NCBI GenBank assembly: GCA_036784855.1
Contig: JAZDSV010000016.1
Coordinates: 252,709 to 316,708 of the forward strand
Reading direction: 5' to 3'
DNA length: 64,000 nucleotides
DNA from: Aphelidium insulamus
Taxonomy: Eukaryota; Aphelidiomycota; Aphelidea; Aphelidiaceae
Shown in pieces: positions 46,738 to 61,002 of this stretch. Each line of letters opens with the position of its first letter. The stretch's first letter is position 1. Both the position numbers and the translations under genes were made by a program. The notes beneath the pieces were generated by a model that made no database searches, was not told the DNA's origin, and saw nothing but the letters and a program-made list of their open reading frames with translations.

Positions 46738-47026
46738 GACAAGGCCACAATAACAGCAACAATAGATTCAAATATAACACACGTACAATGCAATATCTCT
46801 CTCTCTCTTTTTCTTGTGTCTGTCTGCGTGATTATGTTTCTGAGAGAAATAATAGAGACTCTGTGTCTGTCTGCATTGCACAGACACGCGCGTGACTCAG
46901 CCACCAACACAACAATACAACAATATCAATACAGCGGCAGACAAACGCTGTCACTCCCCATTGCATAAGCACTTGCACACACGCGCGCTCAGTGTTGTGG
47001 CTGTGTATCTCTCCCCGCACCGCTAG
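46664..47026. other. intergenic region with CTGT microsatellite
   Basis: No gene. A CTGT tetranucleotide run (about eight units) at about 46705-46738 is followed by CT-rich and GTCTGTCTG stretches up to 46875. The REEP promoter lies at the right end. Confidence 0.6.
46705..46738. repeat. CTGT tetranucleotide microsatellite
   Basis: About eight uninterrupted CTGT units downstream of the SAXO stop codon. Confidence 0.85.
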
Positions 47027-48017
47027 ATGGCGCTCGTGTTTGTCCTGTCCAAGCTGATATGGTTGGTGGATGTGTTCAGGTGGACAATACATTGACAGCG
47101 TGTGCATGCAGCAGTGTCTTTGCCCTGCTCTACCCGGCCTACGCCTCCTACAAGGCCATATGCACGCGCAACATCCGGGAAGTGGTACCCTGGCTCACCT
47201 ACTGGATCGTACTGGCCGGCTTCAGTGTGGTGGAGCTGATTGCCGATGCATTCGTCTTCTGGCACGTTGACCTACTGGATGTGTACATGCGCCCAGCCAC
47301 CGTGCACCTAATCAACCACCCATCCAGGATGCCCTTCTACTATGAGCTGAAGATGCTGTTTGTGCTGTGGTTGATACTGCCACAGACCCGCGGTCACATC
47401 ATTGTGTACCGGTACTTTGTGCACCCGGCCCTCAGCAAGCACCAGCAGAGCATTGACACGGCCCTGCTGGACGGACAGATACAGGCATCCCAGCTGGGCC
47501 GGCGGGGACTGGCGGCACTGCAGCAGTACGCCACCGACATTATCCTGTCCAGGGTGTGCGATATGTACAATGCATACATATCGGTGACACCATGTACACA
47601 TCATAGCATACACGCGCGCTGACCGCACCCAACCCCGAAACGTACACGGTCATCAGCGATGCCAGTACAGACACCAGTGATGTGGACGGTTCAGCGAATG
47701 TTGTAGCCGCAGCAACAGCAGCAAATCAGCAGCCGTCGAGACAACACGCAAAACCGTCATTGCGGGCACCCATTCCCGCGGAACTGATGATGCGCGCACC
47801 TGCACAGCAACCGTCGCCCACGCTGACACCAAACTCGGAGGCGCGCACACGGCGGCAATCCTCCCGGGGCAACAAGACATCTGGGGCGACCATCACCACA
47901 AGCGCAGCCAGGAGAAAGCAGTCGGCGTCCAACACGCCACGGAGTGATGATAATCAACAGCAGATAATCAACGACTTGATGGGGGATCTCACCGGCCCGG
48001 CCGACTATCTGGAATAG
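47027..48017 (+). CDS. REEP/TB2-DP1-HVA22 ER-shaping protein
   Basis: Three exons (47027-47061, 47112-47553, 47607-48017) give 295 residues. The first exon codes for MALVFVLSKLI. The core is a reticulon-like membrane domain: FALLYPAYASYKAI, VPWLTYWIVLAGFSVVELIAD, FYYELKMLFVLWLILPQTRG and YRYFVHPALSKHQQ. It has an unusual insert (VDLLDVYMRPATVHLIN) between the two hairpins. The C terminus (about 180-295) is a polar, low-complexity tail rich in Ser, Thr and Gln. Such proteins bend ER tubules and link to microtubules; the REEP1-4 class in particular has a longer tail. The exon 1 donor (TG|GTTGGT) is weak, so the first 11 residues are the least certain part. Confidence 0.88.
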
Positions 48018-48208
48018 ATGTCAGTGATGATGACAACACATTTGTACATATACGACATGTGACACGTGATACTCATAGAGATGTCTTTTACGCAGTGTGC
48101 AAGGCGAACAAACGAGGCGCAGCGCCTTTCACACGTAAAATGGAGCTGCGCGTATCGATCATCTATGGTGATATATTGTCCGACGTATTGGCCGAGCCCT
48201 GGCAGACG

Positions 48209-48314
48209 TGGACAACCTTGCGGCTTCTGTCAGCATTCAGCGAGTGTGGCAACGACTCTCTTTTATTGTGGCGCATGAGACGGCTATGGCACTGGCCGCG
48301 CGGCAGTAATTGAC
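48209..48314 (+). repeat. dispersed gene fragment related to 7608-7684
   Basis: Reads VDNLAASVSIQRVWQRL ... ALAARQ to TAA 48308-48310 in one open frame. The copy at 7.6 kb has the same DNA with an internal deletion. Neither has an ATG nearby. It looks like the 3' end of an unknown gene that has been copied. Confidence 0.55.
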
Positions 48315-48699
48315 TCACTTTAATAAACTCCTTTCTTACAAATTCTTGGTGATATGCGCGCTCACGGCTTTCACGCGCGCAAGTCCGATGAAATACAACC
48401 AGCTGGAAGAAGGTCGTGGTCATCCACATAAACATGCTAGACCTCGAACCGCTCCATCGTCACTGGCATCCTCTGGTGTCGGTGGTGCTTCACAGGATGG
48501 TACTGCGCAGTCTAGTACTCGAGAGGAGTCCACTGCGGCAGATCAGGTGACTGCTTCTGAGGGTTCTTCCAGTGCGCGCAATTCGGTCTCCGTGCGCAGC
48601 AACGGGAATTGCGGGCTTTGCGGTGTGAGAATTATATTGGGTGCAATTATTGGCGGAGTTGTGCTTGGCGTGTGTGCCTCTGGCCACTGCCACTCTTAA
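48310..48699 (+). CDS. small secreted or membrane-anchored protein (start uncertain)
   Basis: The frame is open from 48310 to TAA 48697-48699. The first ATG in frame (48388) gives 103 residues, but the open part before it reads like a signal peptide (LLSYKFLVICALTAFTRASP) without its Met, so a 5' exon or a lost start is likely. The middle is Ser/Thr-rich. The C terminus has CGLCG followed by a hydrophobic segment (VRIILGAIIGGVVLGVCA), either a membrane anchor or a GPI-type signal. Not recognised. It directly abuts the dispersed fragment at 48209-48314. Confidence 0.45.
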   Translation: MTHFNKLLSYKFLVICALTAFTRASPMKYNQLEEGRGHPHKHARPRTAPSSLASSGVGGASQDGTAQSSTREESTAADQVTASEGSSSARNSVSVRSNGNCGLCGVRIILGAIIGGVVLGVCASGHCHS

Positions 48700-48757
48700 A
48701 CAGAGAGCGCTGACAGATAAATATGCATCAGCAACGATAATATAGACTGGAGCTTCA

Positions 48758-51405
<2,648 letters not shown>

Positions 51406-52073
51406 GTTGACTGCTAGCTGCGTGGAGAGGTGGTGAGTGCGGGAAGTGCGAGCAGGCGAAAACAAAGAGGCGCACGGTTTCAGCGGCGGCGGCGGCAACA
51501 AGTCTGACAAACGATGCGGCGCCTAACCCTGATTGTTGCCAAGCTTTTTCACACAGTCGCCGCCCTGAAAGCGATTGTTGTGGCCAGCAGCACGTTTAGA
51601 GCTTATTGGCTCTATAGCTATCCACACATACATTTTCATACTGCAACCAATGGAATAATATATATAGCACTGGTTGCCTCTTTTCAATGTCAATAACATC
51701 TATTTTTTGAGCTGTTGGGAGAAATTATACGCCAAGTTGTCATCGACATCATAAGTTCCATTATGAGATTAACAGCTTAAAGGCATGCGTATATCCAATC
51801 GTCCATAGACGGTGGAGCGATTTGAACCACTATCTACCTCTTTACAATTACTGTGGAATGCTATAGTCGTCCTGCTTCTAAATATTTATTGTTACTTACG
51901 CGGAGGCTCTTTTTCGTTTAATTCTCGATTAGTTTAACATAAAGACTCCTGTAGGCAAGAGCATATGATTGGTTGAAAAAGAAGGCGCCGATCTATCGAT
52001 GGCGATTTTGCGCAATTTGCGCAATTTGCGCATTCAGCTCCTCTAGATAAAACTAGCTGCCAATAGCGTCAAC
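51406..52073. other. intergenic region upstream of the secreted trio
   Basis: About 670 bp. A plus-strand frame at 51514-51696 starts MRRLTLIVAKLFHTVAALKA and could be a signal or organelle peptide, but it lacks any further support. TGATTGG (inverted CCAATCA) at 51967-51973 and a triplicated GCGCAATTTGC-like string at 52010-52033 lie upstream of the next gene. Confidence 0.45.
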
Positions 52074-53169
52074 ATGCCGTCAACGCCATGCAAATTCGCC
52101 GTGTTCATCGCCGTGATTGCAGCACTATGTGGCGCGGCAGGTTAGTGTAGTGCACTCCAATACTCATATTTGACGTATGGTAGCAGCGCACTCCGTTAAC
52201 GACGTCATTCGGAGTGAGCGCGTCACCATTATTGCCCCTGAGGAGCGAGCAACTTTCATGGTGTTGCCTGGAGAGGTGGAAGCAAAAGCAAATCTTACAA
52301 TCGAGGCTGGTAATCCTGAAGAGCTGGAGCTGGTACTGGAGCAAACGTTTCTCTTTGGTTTTTGGAACAAGGAGGTCTCTCGAACAACCGTTCGTATTGC
52401 CACTCTCTCGGAAATGGATGCAAATACCGATTACAGTCGTGCCGCAGACAATATGGCAGGTAATTCTGCTCTGGACCCAGATGCGGTCTCGTATCATCCT
52501 GCCAGAGATGAAGCCGAAGACGACGATGCGGACGATGACGATGCCGATGACGACGATGCCGAAAGTGACGAGGACGACGGGGATGAGAACGATGACATCA
52601 TGAGCCGGGAGGATCCTGATCAAATTGTGCGCCTGGTGACCGTCATATTTGACGTCCGCAATGCCGTTGACGGTACCCATGTGCTCCGGGCATTACAGAA
52701 TGGATACGAGCTGGACAAGTCGCCACAGTTTAAAATCCTGCACACCGGAGTGCCACCTGGCGTTGACGATGCTTTTGCAGCCATTGCATCCGTCCAGGTG
52801 ACAAAGGGTAACCTTGTGATCGACCACCGCATCAACTCTGGTGGGAGACTAGTTACTTGTCGTATACAGACGTCCCCATACGATGCGGCAGATATGACTG
52901 TGCGTTTCTGGCTGAATAACGGCCGAAAGACGTTTAAAATTCCACCGTTGCACAAGAAATTTCTGCACTACGCGGAATGCTCCACTCGACCAAAACGCTA
53001 CTTGATGGCACACAGCGTGGTGATCTTTCGCACAGAGTATTTCAAGCCAGCCGACCGCGGAGTCACACTTGTTGATTCTGCTGCGCAAGAGAGCGAGGCT
53101 GATACAGGTTTAGGGGGACAATGTGCGGAATGTCTGGGGGGTTTTGCGGCATTTGGCTATGAGGATTGA
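52074..53169 (+). CDS. secreted tandem-trio protein D, Kre9/Knh1-like
   Basis: Two exons (52074-52140, 52184-53169) give 350 residues. Exon 1 codes only for the signal peptide (MPSTPCKFAVFIAVIAALCG); the phase-1 intron has a GTTAGT donor. The mature part starts with an Ig-like pattern (ERVTIIAPEERATFMVLPGE), then an acidic insert of about 30 Asp/Glu residues (about 130-165), then VTVIFDVRNAVDGTHVLRAL ... SPQFKI. The VDGT...L...SPQFKI part resembles the Kre9/Knh1 N-terminal domain of fungal cell-wall proteins; this is inference. A conserved C-terminal domain follows (GNLVIDHRINSGGRLVTCRI, VRFWLNNG, PPLHKKFLHYAECSTRPKRYL, VVIFRTEYF) that I do not recognise. Inverted CCAATCA at 51967. Possible role: cell-wall or extracellular matrix protein. 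Confidence 0.8.
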
Positions 53170-53393
53170 TACTCTCATTGCACCATGAAATTGATCACTT
53201 ACAATGAAATCCTTCTCCAGAACCTTCTGCCACTAGTAGTTGCATTTACTTCTTACCGTCAGTGTTAATTTGTGTGGAAACCAACTTCTCAACCTAGCAG
53301 TTGATTGGACGCTGACTGAGGCGCAGAAGGAAACTTCTTTCCACTGCGCCACACGCCAAAAATACACTTCAAGAATCGCGTCAACGATAGCAC

Positions 53394-54403
53394 ATGCACG
53401 CCAATATCATCCGCAACGTATTGCATGCCACGATCGTGGCTCTTTGTGCCCTTTCTGGTACGTTGTCTTCGTGTGTTTCCGGGATTCACATTGTATCGTA
53501 GTCGCAGTCGCAGATGCAGCGCACGTGAAAGTTCGTGCCCAGATCAAGCAGCCGGAAAAGGGACATGTGTTCATTTTACAGCCGGGGACTGAATTCGCTG
53601 ACGCCAAGATAAGAATGCGTGGCGCTAGCTTTTCAGGAGTCAGCTTGGACTTGTACAGGACGCATCTTTTCGGGATGTGGCAAACAAAAGTCCCAAGGGC
53701 GCCAACTGATTTCAGCACTCCCGTCACAGGATGGCTGGGCTCGGCGCTCAATCTCGTCAAGACCCGCATTCCAGGATGCTTGGGTTTTAAATATGTAACG
53801 GTCCCCTTTAGCATCAGAGGGGTTGAAGATGGCTCGTACATCTTGAAAGCCGAACTTAAGGGGCGAGTGATCGGCAAGTCGGCACAATTCACCATTCTCA
53901 ATAGTGGAATACCGGTTGGAACCGATCCCGATTTCGCCGTGGTCGAAAATGTCCAAATATCTGCTGGCAATCTCATTGTACGCCATGATGACGGAAGTGG
54001 CGGTCGTTTTGTGACTTGCCGCATTATTCGCACTGGTGATCTGAGGGAAGTAGAGACTTACCGCTTCTGGCTGCAATCTGGGATTAAATCGTATCAAGTT
54101 CCGCCACTTCGCTTTGGAACCGACCACTATGTTGAATGTTCCACGAGACCAAAACGCTACCTTTTTCTGAACAAGGTAGTTATCTACCGCACAACGCTAT
54201 TTTTGCCAGAAAAGCATGGCATTGAAGCAGCAGAAGAAGATGAGGAGGAAGAAGAGTCTGACAGTGACGAGGACAGCGGGGATGAGGAAGAGGAAGATGG
54301 CGAAGCTGAGCACGGATGGTTCGTCGGTCTCCCATCAGACGGTGACCCAGCAGACGGTGACGGATCAGACGATGACGCAGACGACGAATGCTACGACGAC
54401 TGA
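53394..54403 (+). CDS. secreted tandem-trio protein E, Kre9/Knh1-like
   Basis: Two exons (53394-53457, 53514-54403) give 317 residues with the same design as protein D: a signal-peptide exon (MHANIIRNVLHATIVALCAL), a phase-1 intron, then AQIKQPEKGHVFILQPGTEF, VTVPFSIRGVEDGSYILKAE, KSAQFTILNSGIPVGTDPDF, GNLIVRHDDGSGGRFVTCRI, YRFWLQSGIKSYQVPPL, HYVECSTRPKRYLFL and VVIYRTTLFLPE. It ends with a very acidic tail of about 50 residues rich in Asp and Glu. In D the acidic block is central and here it is terminal, so the acid run has moved or arisen twice. An acidic tail could bind cations or basic polymers. It shares no detectable domain with known enzymes. Confidence 0.8.
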
Positions 54404-54602
54404 GTTGCTTATATTCCTGACACGAGAACGCCAATAAATCATCAATACTCCACAGTTTGCCTACGCTCCTTTAACTTATCGCTGCTTAACAACTTGAACA
54501 AGCGCAATAACAGCCGACCGAAGGTTGATGATTGGTTTGGGAAGACCTAAGCCACATCCACGCCTCAATTTCCATCGCGCCAACTTCCAGAAATTTGCAT
54601 TA

Positions 54603-55753
54603 ATGAACGCCATGGCTCTCTGTGCGTATTTCGTCGTCGTACTTGCGGCTATCGTGACAAATGTTGGTTAGTAGCGTCGAAATTACTGTGTGATATGCAT
54701 AGATTGATGCCTTACGTAGCTGCGGAAGTGGATAATCGCCCTACCACCGTTACTTTCGTGGCCCCAACCAAAAATTCGGTAATGTTCTTGTCGCGCGAAG
54801 TACATGGAATCGTCAAGCTGAATTTTACTCATCTCGCGGGTGGCCCGCAAGACCCGTTGACCATTGTCACCTACCGCAAGCGTCACTGGTTTTCTGGCGG
54901 TGTCGAAGTCTCACGTTCTGAAATTTCTTCCAAAGAGATTGAAAACCTGAAGCAAATGCCAAATGTTATTTCTACCGCCAAAAATTCGATCGCATGGATT
55001 TATGGTGGAAAAGAAAGTTCAAAGAAACCTCATGATGAATTCGGCAATATAGGTCAATTCGATTATTTCGGAGCCGAATTGACCGATGGATTCTACTATC
55101 TGCAAGTCGTTAAGCAGCGCCAGCCGAAACCTAAATTGACGGCCACGTATGAAGATGCCGCAGAGGTACCTTTGGATCGTGACATTGGCGATCATGAAGC
55201 GAAAAATTCCAAGCACAAAATGATCATAGACGACTACATTTTGGCAAAGTCCGAAACCTTTGAAATCTTTCGCGGAGGTGTTCCCAGAGGAATTGCTGGT
55301 AGCAGCTACGACGTTATCGATGACATTGGCATCTATGACGGCGTGTTGACTGTGAATCACCTCTACGGATCTCCTGCTCGCTACGTGACTTGTCGCGTCA
55401 AGGAGTGGAAGAGCCGCGAAACGAAAATCACTAAGCGCTTTTGGTTGGGAGGCGAACAAGTAAGAATTGACGTTGGCCCTTTGGGTTGCGATGAGATGTA
55501 CTACATGGAGTGCACGATCCGCCCGAAACGCTTCCTCAAATTGTATCCGGTAATGATTTACCGCTCCAGCGAGCTATTCACAGCAAGCAAGTGTGGAATC
55601 AAAATCAAGACCAATGAGCCGAAGGCGCTCAAGCAATTGCCTACCGAGCCGGCTACACCTGTAGCAGAAGGTGCAACAGAAGCAGCTGTTGAGCAGAAGT
55701 TCAATGGTCTTGGTTACCCTTTATTGCCACGCGCGCAAATTGCAGCGTATTAA
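54603..55753 (+). CDS. secreted tandem-trio protein F, Kre9/Knh1-like
   Basis: Two exons (54603-54666, 54720-55753) give 365 residues. Signal-peptide exon (MNAMALCAYFVVVLAAIVTN), phase-1 intron with the same GTTAGT donor as D, then TTVTFVAPTKNSVMFL, LTDGFYYLQVV, SETFEIFRGGVPRGI, YDGVLTVNHLYGSPARYVTCRV, TKRFWLGGEQVRIDVGPL, YYMECTIRPKRFLKL and VMIYRSSELF. The acidic block of D and E is absent; the C terminus is Pro/Glu/Ala-rich. TGATTGG lies at 54529-54535, 68 bp upstream of the start. The equal exon design and the order D-E-F show tandem duplication followed by strong divergence. Confidence 0.8.
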
Positions 55754-55907
55754 TTACAAGCAATACCAAAAAGCAGCAAAGTCACATCAATACAGCAATA
55801 AAAATGCCCAACACGGTTATATTGTTGGATAATCGGGCAAATAACTGCTTAAACCTTGTGGTATCTAGCACAGCGTTACGTATGCCTATACATGCAAACT
55901 ACAACCG

Positions 55908-57141
55908 CTATACTTGCCTGTTTGGCACGAACGGCATCTTGGTAACCGTTGCTGCCTGCAGCTTTTGCCGGACACGAACTTGGACTGCAGTGCCATTCTT
56001 GTGATGACCAGTGGCCACATAGCCCATGGCAATGTTCTTTTTCAGACACGGCGATGGACCACCACTGGTCACCACGCCAATTTTGTTGCCATCAGCATCG
56101 CAGATCTCAGCTCCCTCTGTCACAGATGAATAACAAATACATTTCACTTTCACACGCAGTTCTAACCACGCGCGGGTGCCCCTTCAACCATGAGTCCCAC
56201 ACGCCGGCGCTCAACTCCATTCTTTAGCTGGTTGAGGATCGCCGCATCGCCAAGAAAGCCACCTTCCACGCGGCGCCGTTTACCTGAACTCAAGTTAAAA
56301 ATAAGCGCAACAAGATTTGAATGACTGTACCAATCGTCCAAGTGAGTCCCCCCTCAACGGGCGTGGTGGTATCATCAAGGTCATGCCCGTACAAGCACAT
56401 TCCCGCCTCCAAGCGAAGACTGTCTCGCGCACCAAGCGCCGCCCATCGAATGTCTGGCTGTTCCAGCAGTCGAGTGGCAAGCGCGATAGCCTTGTCGGAC
56501 GGCACTTGGATCTGCAATTATGTTGTTATTGTACAGAGTTGCTCGCATAGTTCAAGAAGCACCGCAACCCACTTCAAAGCCGTCTTCGCCAGTGTAGCCC
56601 GAGCGGGACACGTGGCACTGCACGCCATCGATTGCCAATTTCCGAGTGCTCATGAAGGGAAACGAACGTAAATCGGTGCCCGTAATATTTTCCAAGGTTC
56701 GAGCCGCGATGGGTCCTAGATCGTGTTAAAATGTTCCCAGATATATAAGGGTTGACTAGAACATACTAGAACATAGTTTCTTTGACTCATCGACTCAAAG
56801 GTAATATTAGACAGACCTTGCAGTGCGAGCAGACTCTGATCCTCAATGACTTGGACGGAGACGCAGCCTTTGCCGTGCTTTGCCTCAAACTCTGCAGCCA
56901 TCGCATTTAAATGTGCCAGATCCTTGTCGGCGCACGCGGCATTGGACACCACGTAAAAGTGGTCCGACTGCTTGTTGAGAATTGTATCGTCAATGATGCC
57001 ACCGGCCGCGTTGGTGAACACGGACAGAGTGGACCCGTGCTCCGGCAAAGCCACGAGGTCAGCAACGGTCAAATGCTCCAGGAACTGTATGTGGCGCTTT
57101 CCAGACACCCTGCCATGCATCATTAGAGTTATGTATGTATG

Positions 57142-57179
<38 letters not shown>

Positions 57180-57524
57180 AGAACTGACCGCGTCTGAAGC
57201 ATGTGCGACACATCAAATAGAGACGCATGCTGACGTGTGTGCAGGGTGGATGCCACCACGCCCTGGTCAGAGTAGAGAACGGGCATCTCCCAGCCCGCAA
57301 ACGGCACCATCTTTCCACCACACTCCACGTGCAGCGGATACAATGCCGTTCGCCGAAGCGATGTCTATATATCCAAGTAATAAGTGGCGGCAGAAAAGGG
57401 TCCAGGCAGAGAGTCATACACACATGCACCATAGATACCACGCAGCATACACAACACAACACACCTGAGAGGCCGCGGCAAGAGCGCGCGGAGCACAGCT
57501 GTGCACGAGACGCCTGGCAGACAT
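55908..57524 (-). CDS. GCV1: glycine cleavage system T-protein (aminomethyltransferase)
   Basis: Seven exons (57465-57524, 57189-57364, 56817-57109, 56573-56715, 56331-56511, 56167-56283, 55908-56116) give 392 residues. Exon 1 is a mitochondrial presequence ([20 protein letters not shown]). Motifs: [88 protein letters not shown] and GGFLGDAAI. The enzyme passes the aminomethyl carbon from the H-protein to tetrahydrofolate in mitochondria. Its start codon is only 31 bp from the divergent NIP30-domain gene. The 57110-57188 intron contains a long TA run. Confidence 0.95.
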
Positions 57525-57555
57525 TGTTAACCTTGTGTAAATATTTGGTATTTAA
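57525..57555. promoter_or_regulatory. 31-bp intergene between two divergent start codons
   Basis: Start codons of the T-protein gene (minus) and the NIP30-domain gene (plus) are 31 bp apart. Transcription must begin inside the opposite gene or in this gap, so the two 5' ends share or overlap promoters. The gap is AT-rich with no TATA consensus. Confidence 0.6.
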
Positions 57556-58126
57556 ATGAAGCGAAAGAACGACGACGACGACAATTTGCCGCCGCCGCCC
57601 GAGAATGACACGCGCCCGCTGTATGAGCGCCTGGCGGAGCAGCGCGCCCACAAGGAGCGTCTGTTCCAGGAGCAGCAAAAGACAGGTGCGCGTACATGCC
57701 GCTTTGTCCACAATGCCTTGCATGCGCTCATGGCATTGCACCGCAGGCTACAATGGCAAAGTGGACGAGGAGGATGTAGAGTTCCTGGAGTCATTGGCCA
57801 GCGAGCGGCAGCGCAAAGAGGCAGAGTTGCGGGAGCTAGACAGACGCGCGGTGGAGGCGTTCCGCGCACAGGCCGAGCAACCGGTCAATGCTGCCGACGT
57901 GGCCGCTCCTGTCAAGGCGTTTATTCAAGTAAACGACGGTGAAGAGGACCGCGACGCCACGCAGGCCGCCGGTACCGTGGCGGAAAGTTCAAGGCAACCA
58001 AGTGGCAAGTCAGACGATGTGACCACAGCCACCAAACCCAAAGCCAGCACCGCCGCCATCAACAAGGCCAAGATAAAGAAGCTGTTCGTTGTCAAGAAGC
58101 AAAAGACCAAGCCGCCCGTCAGCTAA
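57556..58126 (+). CDS. NIP30/FAM192A (PSME3IP1) domain protein
   Basis: Two exons (57556-57685, 57747-58126) give 169 residues. An acidic start (MKRKNDDDDNLPPPP) is followed by the NIP30 signature: TRPLYERLAEQRAHKERLFQ, then VDEEDVEFLESLASERQRKEAELRELDRRAVEAFR, a charged coiled coil. The C terminus is a Lys-rich tail (INKAKIKKLFVVKKQKTK), a likely nuclear signal. The human member (PIP30) binds the PA28-gamma nuclear proteasome activator and Cajal-body components; by homology a nuclear proteasome adaptor is plausible. It converges on CDK20. Confidence 0.85.
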
Positions 58127-58202
58127 TACATACACGTAGTATTTAGTAAGAATGACATGCAGTGCTGATTACAGTATTCTATGTACCGTTAATTGCAGCA
58201 TG

Positions 58203-59490
<1,288 letters not shown>

Positions 59491-59597
59491 TAAATAGTGC
59501 TTGTGTTATTTTGTGTCCCTTGCGACATTCCTCTCTCTCTTTTGTGTGACAAATATCTCTTTCCAGCTAAACTATTTATTTAAATCCAATTTCGTCT

Positions 59598-59873
59598 TTG
59601 AAGGTGCAAAATACAGGACAGGGTCTGGGCTTATGGCTGCAAAGATGTCGTAGACTTCCTCGTCGCAGTTCGCAACTCTCCTCAGTTCCACGTGGTGGAC
59701 AGGCTCAACCTCACGTCACGCTCAACGATAGTGGCGGCATTAATCAGATTGATGTCGTGACTGCTACATTCGATGTGCCTTATATACCACGCAAGCATTT
59801 GATTTTGAAAATCGTTCCTGGCCCATCCAGCATGGCTAGTAGCGACCCATCAGGGTATGGTTTCGCATTGTGA
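59598..59873 (+). pseudogene. possible Kre9/Knh1-like fragment
   Basis: An open stretch without an ATG reads QPHVTLNDSGGINQID, VVTATFDVPYIPRKHLILKI and SSDPSGYGF to TGA 59871-59873. The last part resembles the end of a Kre9/Knh1-type Ig-like domain and loosely the trio D-E-F. It has no signal peptide and is probably a relic. Confidence 0.25.
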
Positions 59874-59917
59874 CGTTGATGAGATAACCCTAACGCCTTG
59901 TTGCTACGGAGACAAAC

Positions 59918-59930
59918 ATATATCGAGATA

Positions 59931-59964
<34 letters not shown>

Positions 59965-59977
59965 TATCTCGATATAT
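59918..59977. repeat. 60-bp perfect palindrome with TA core
   Basis: Left arm ATATATCGAGATAAACA and right arm TGTTTATCTCGATATAT flank an alternating TA core (about 59935-59960). The two halves are exact reverse complements with no spacer, so the DNA can form a 30-bp hairpin or cruciform. Confidence 0.85.
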
Positions 59978-60176
59978 ATATATATAATATCGTCGCAGGA
60001 TTTGGGACAGCCCTCACTGCGCGCACGACACCCGCGGGCAGCCGCACCGCGCCGACACCCGTGCGCAGATCACGCAACGTGTCCACAATCGCGGGCCATT
60101 TGGTGAAACCGGTATCGGCGGCGCGTGATGCCGACTTGGCCAGCTGGCGGGCGCGGAACCTGGCAAACGCGCTCAT
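59964..60176 (-). CDS. short possible mitochondrial protein ending in the palindrome
   Basis: ATG 60174-60176 opens 70 codons: MSAFARFRARQLAKSASRAA ... KWPAIVDTLRDLRTGVGAVRLP ... RAVPNPATILYIYISR. The N terminus has the Arg/Ala/Ser composition of a mitochondrial presequence. The last residues come from the TA palindrome, so the true end may lie elsewhere after splicing. Not recognised. Confidence 0.35.
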
Positions 60177-60539
60177 CACACTCTGAGTGGATCAATTATA
60201 ATTTTTTTACGTTAATTTTTTTTTTGTGATTATGGGGGTTTATTCTGGATGATGAAGTTATTGCCCACAACGCTCAAGCAAGCTGCAAGCGGTTGCCTTC
60301 ATGACGTTAAAAATGCAACGTTTATTTCCAGATGCTACCTTCCTCCACCGTCGACATGGGCAGTTGAGCCGCAGCTACATGAGCTGGCAGTATCTGCACT
60401 CACTCACAGTGGATCAATGATATGCTGTAATGTAGCAGGTGATTGCAGGCGCTGTCTGCCTGATGTTTTAATCTGCTAAGTGGTTGTCTGTAACTGTATG
60501 ACATCATCAACGAGTATGAATACATACAATTATATGGCA

Positions 60540-61002
60540 TACATACATACATACAGATTGCGGAGAAATCCACATCTATTACGCGTCGGCTCCTGGGAGA
60601 GGCAGGGTTCGATTCCCTTGGAGTCTTTTGTCGACTTGGAGTCCCTCTTCCTGGTACCTGGGTAACAGTCTCAGGCGTTTATGATCAAGACGTGCCGATT
60701 CTGACCCGTTGGCGTATGGGGGGTCAGACGGTGTTGAGAGGGCACACAGAGACGTTGGTGAACTTCCATCAAACAGGCTCTCACCGAGAAGCCTTACCGG
60801 AGTCCGAACATCAGTCTTGTCGGGGAAGCTCCACACGCGGTTAAGGAAAAGCGATGTACCGAATCAGGGTGCCGGCGGTCAGGAAAATCGTACTTGGACA
60901 TGGACATCACGTCAATCAGCGAAATCATTGTGCGAAAACAAGATGTGCGCGATATCATTCTGTGATTAAGAGCTCCAGGATCAATAAACGTTAAAAAAAA
61001 AG
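60540..61002 (+). mobile_element. possible A-tailed retroposon
   Basis: A CATA microsatellite (60537-60556) leads into about 440 bp containing a tRNA-like B box (GGGTTCGATTCCC at about 60605) near the left end and finishing with AAACGTT plus ten A residues at about 60991-61002, directly against the MULE inverted repeat. That is the layout of a short retroposon (B box, body, A tail). There is no A box at the normal distance and no second copy in the window. Open frames on both strands (60709-60969, 60579-60836) show no known domain. Confidence 0.3.

Noticed and set aside
46638..46910. ORF on the minus strand through the CTGT repeat
   Set aside because: The frame is open only because the tetranucleotide repeat encodes a stop-free peptide (DRQT repeats).
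51514..51696. 60-codon ORF upstream of the transaminase
   Set aside because: Hydrophobic start only; no domain, no supporting exon, and it ends in AT-rich noncoding-like sequence.
60560..60640. tRNA gene suggested by GGGTTCGATTCCC
   Set aside because: No A box at the right distance and no acceptor-stem partner upstream; the T stem itself is imperfect.
60579..60969. overlapping ORFs on both strands taken as a conserved protein
   Set aside because: Both are open together over the same bases with no known domain; more likely a transcribed repeat than two genes.
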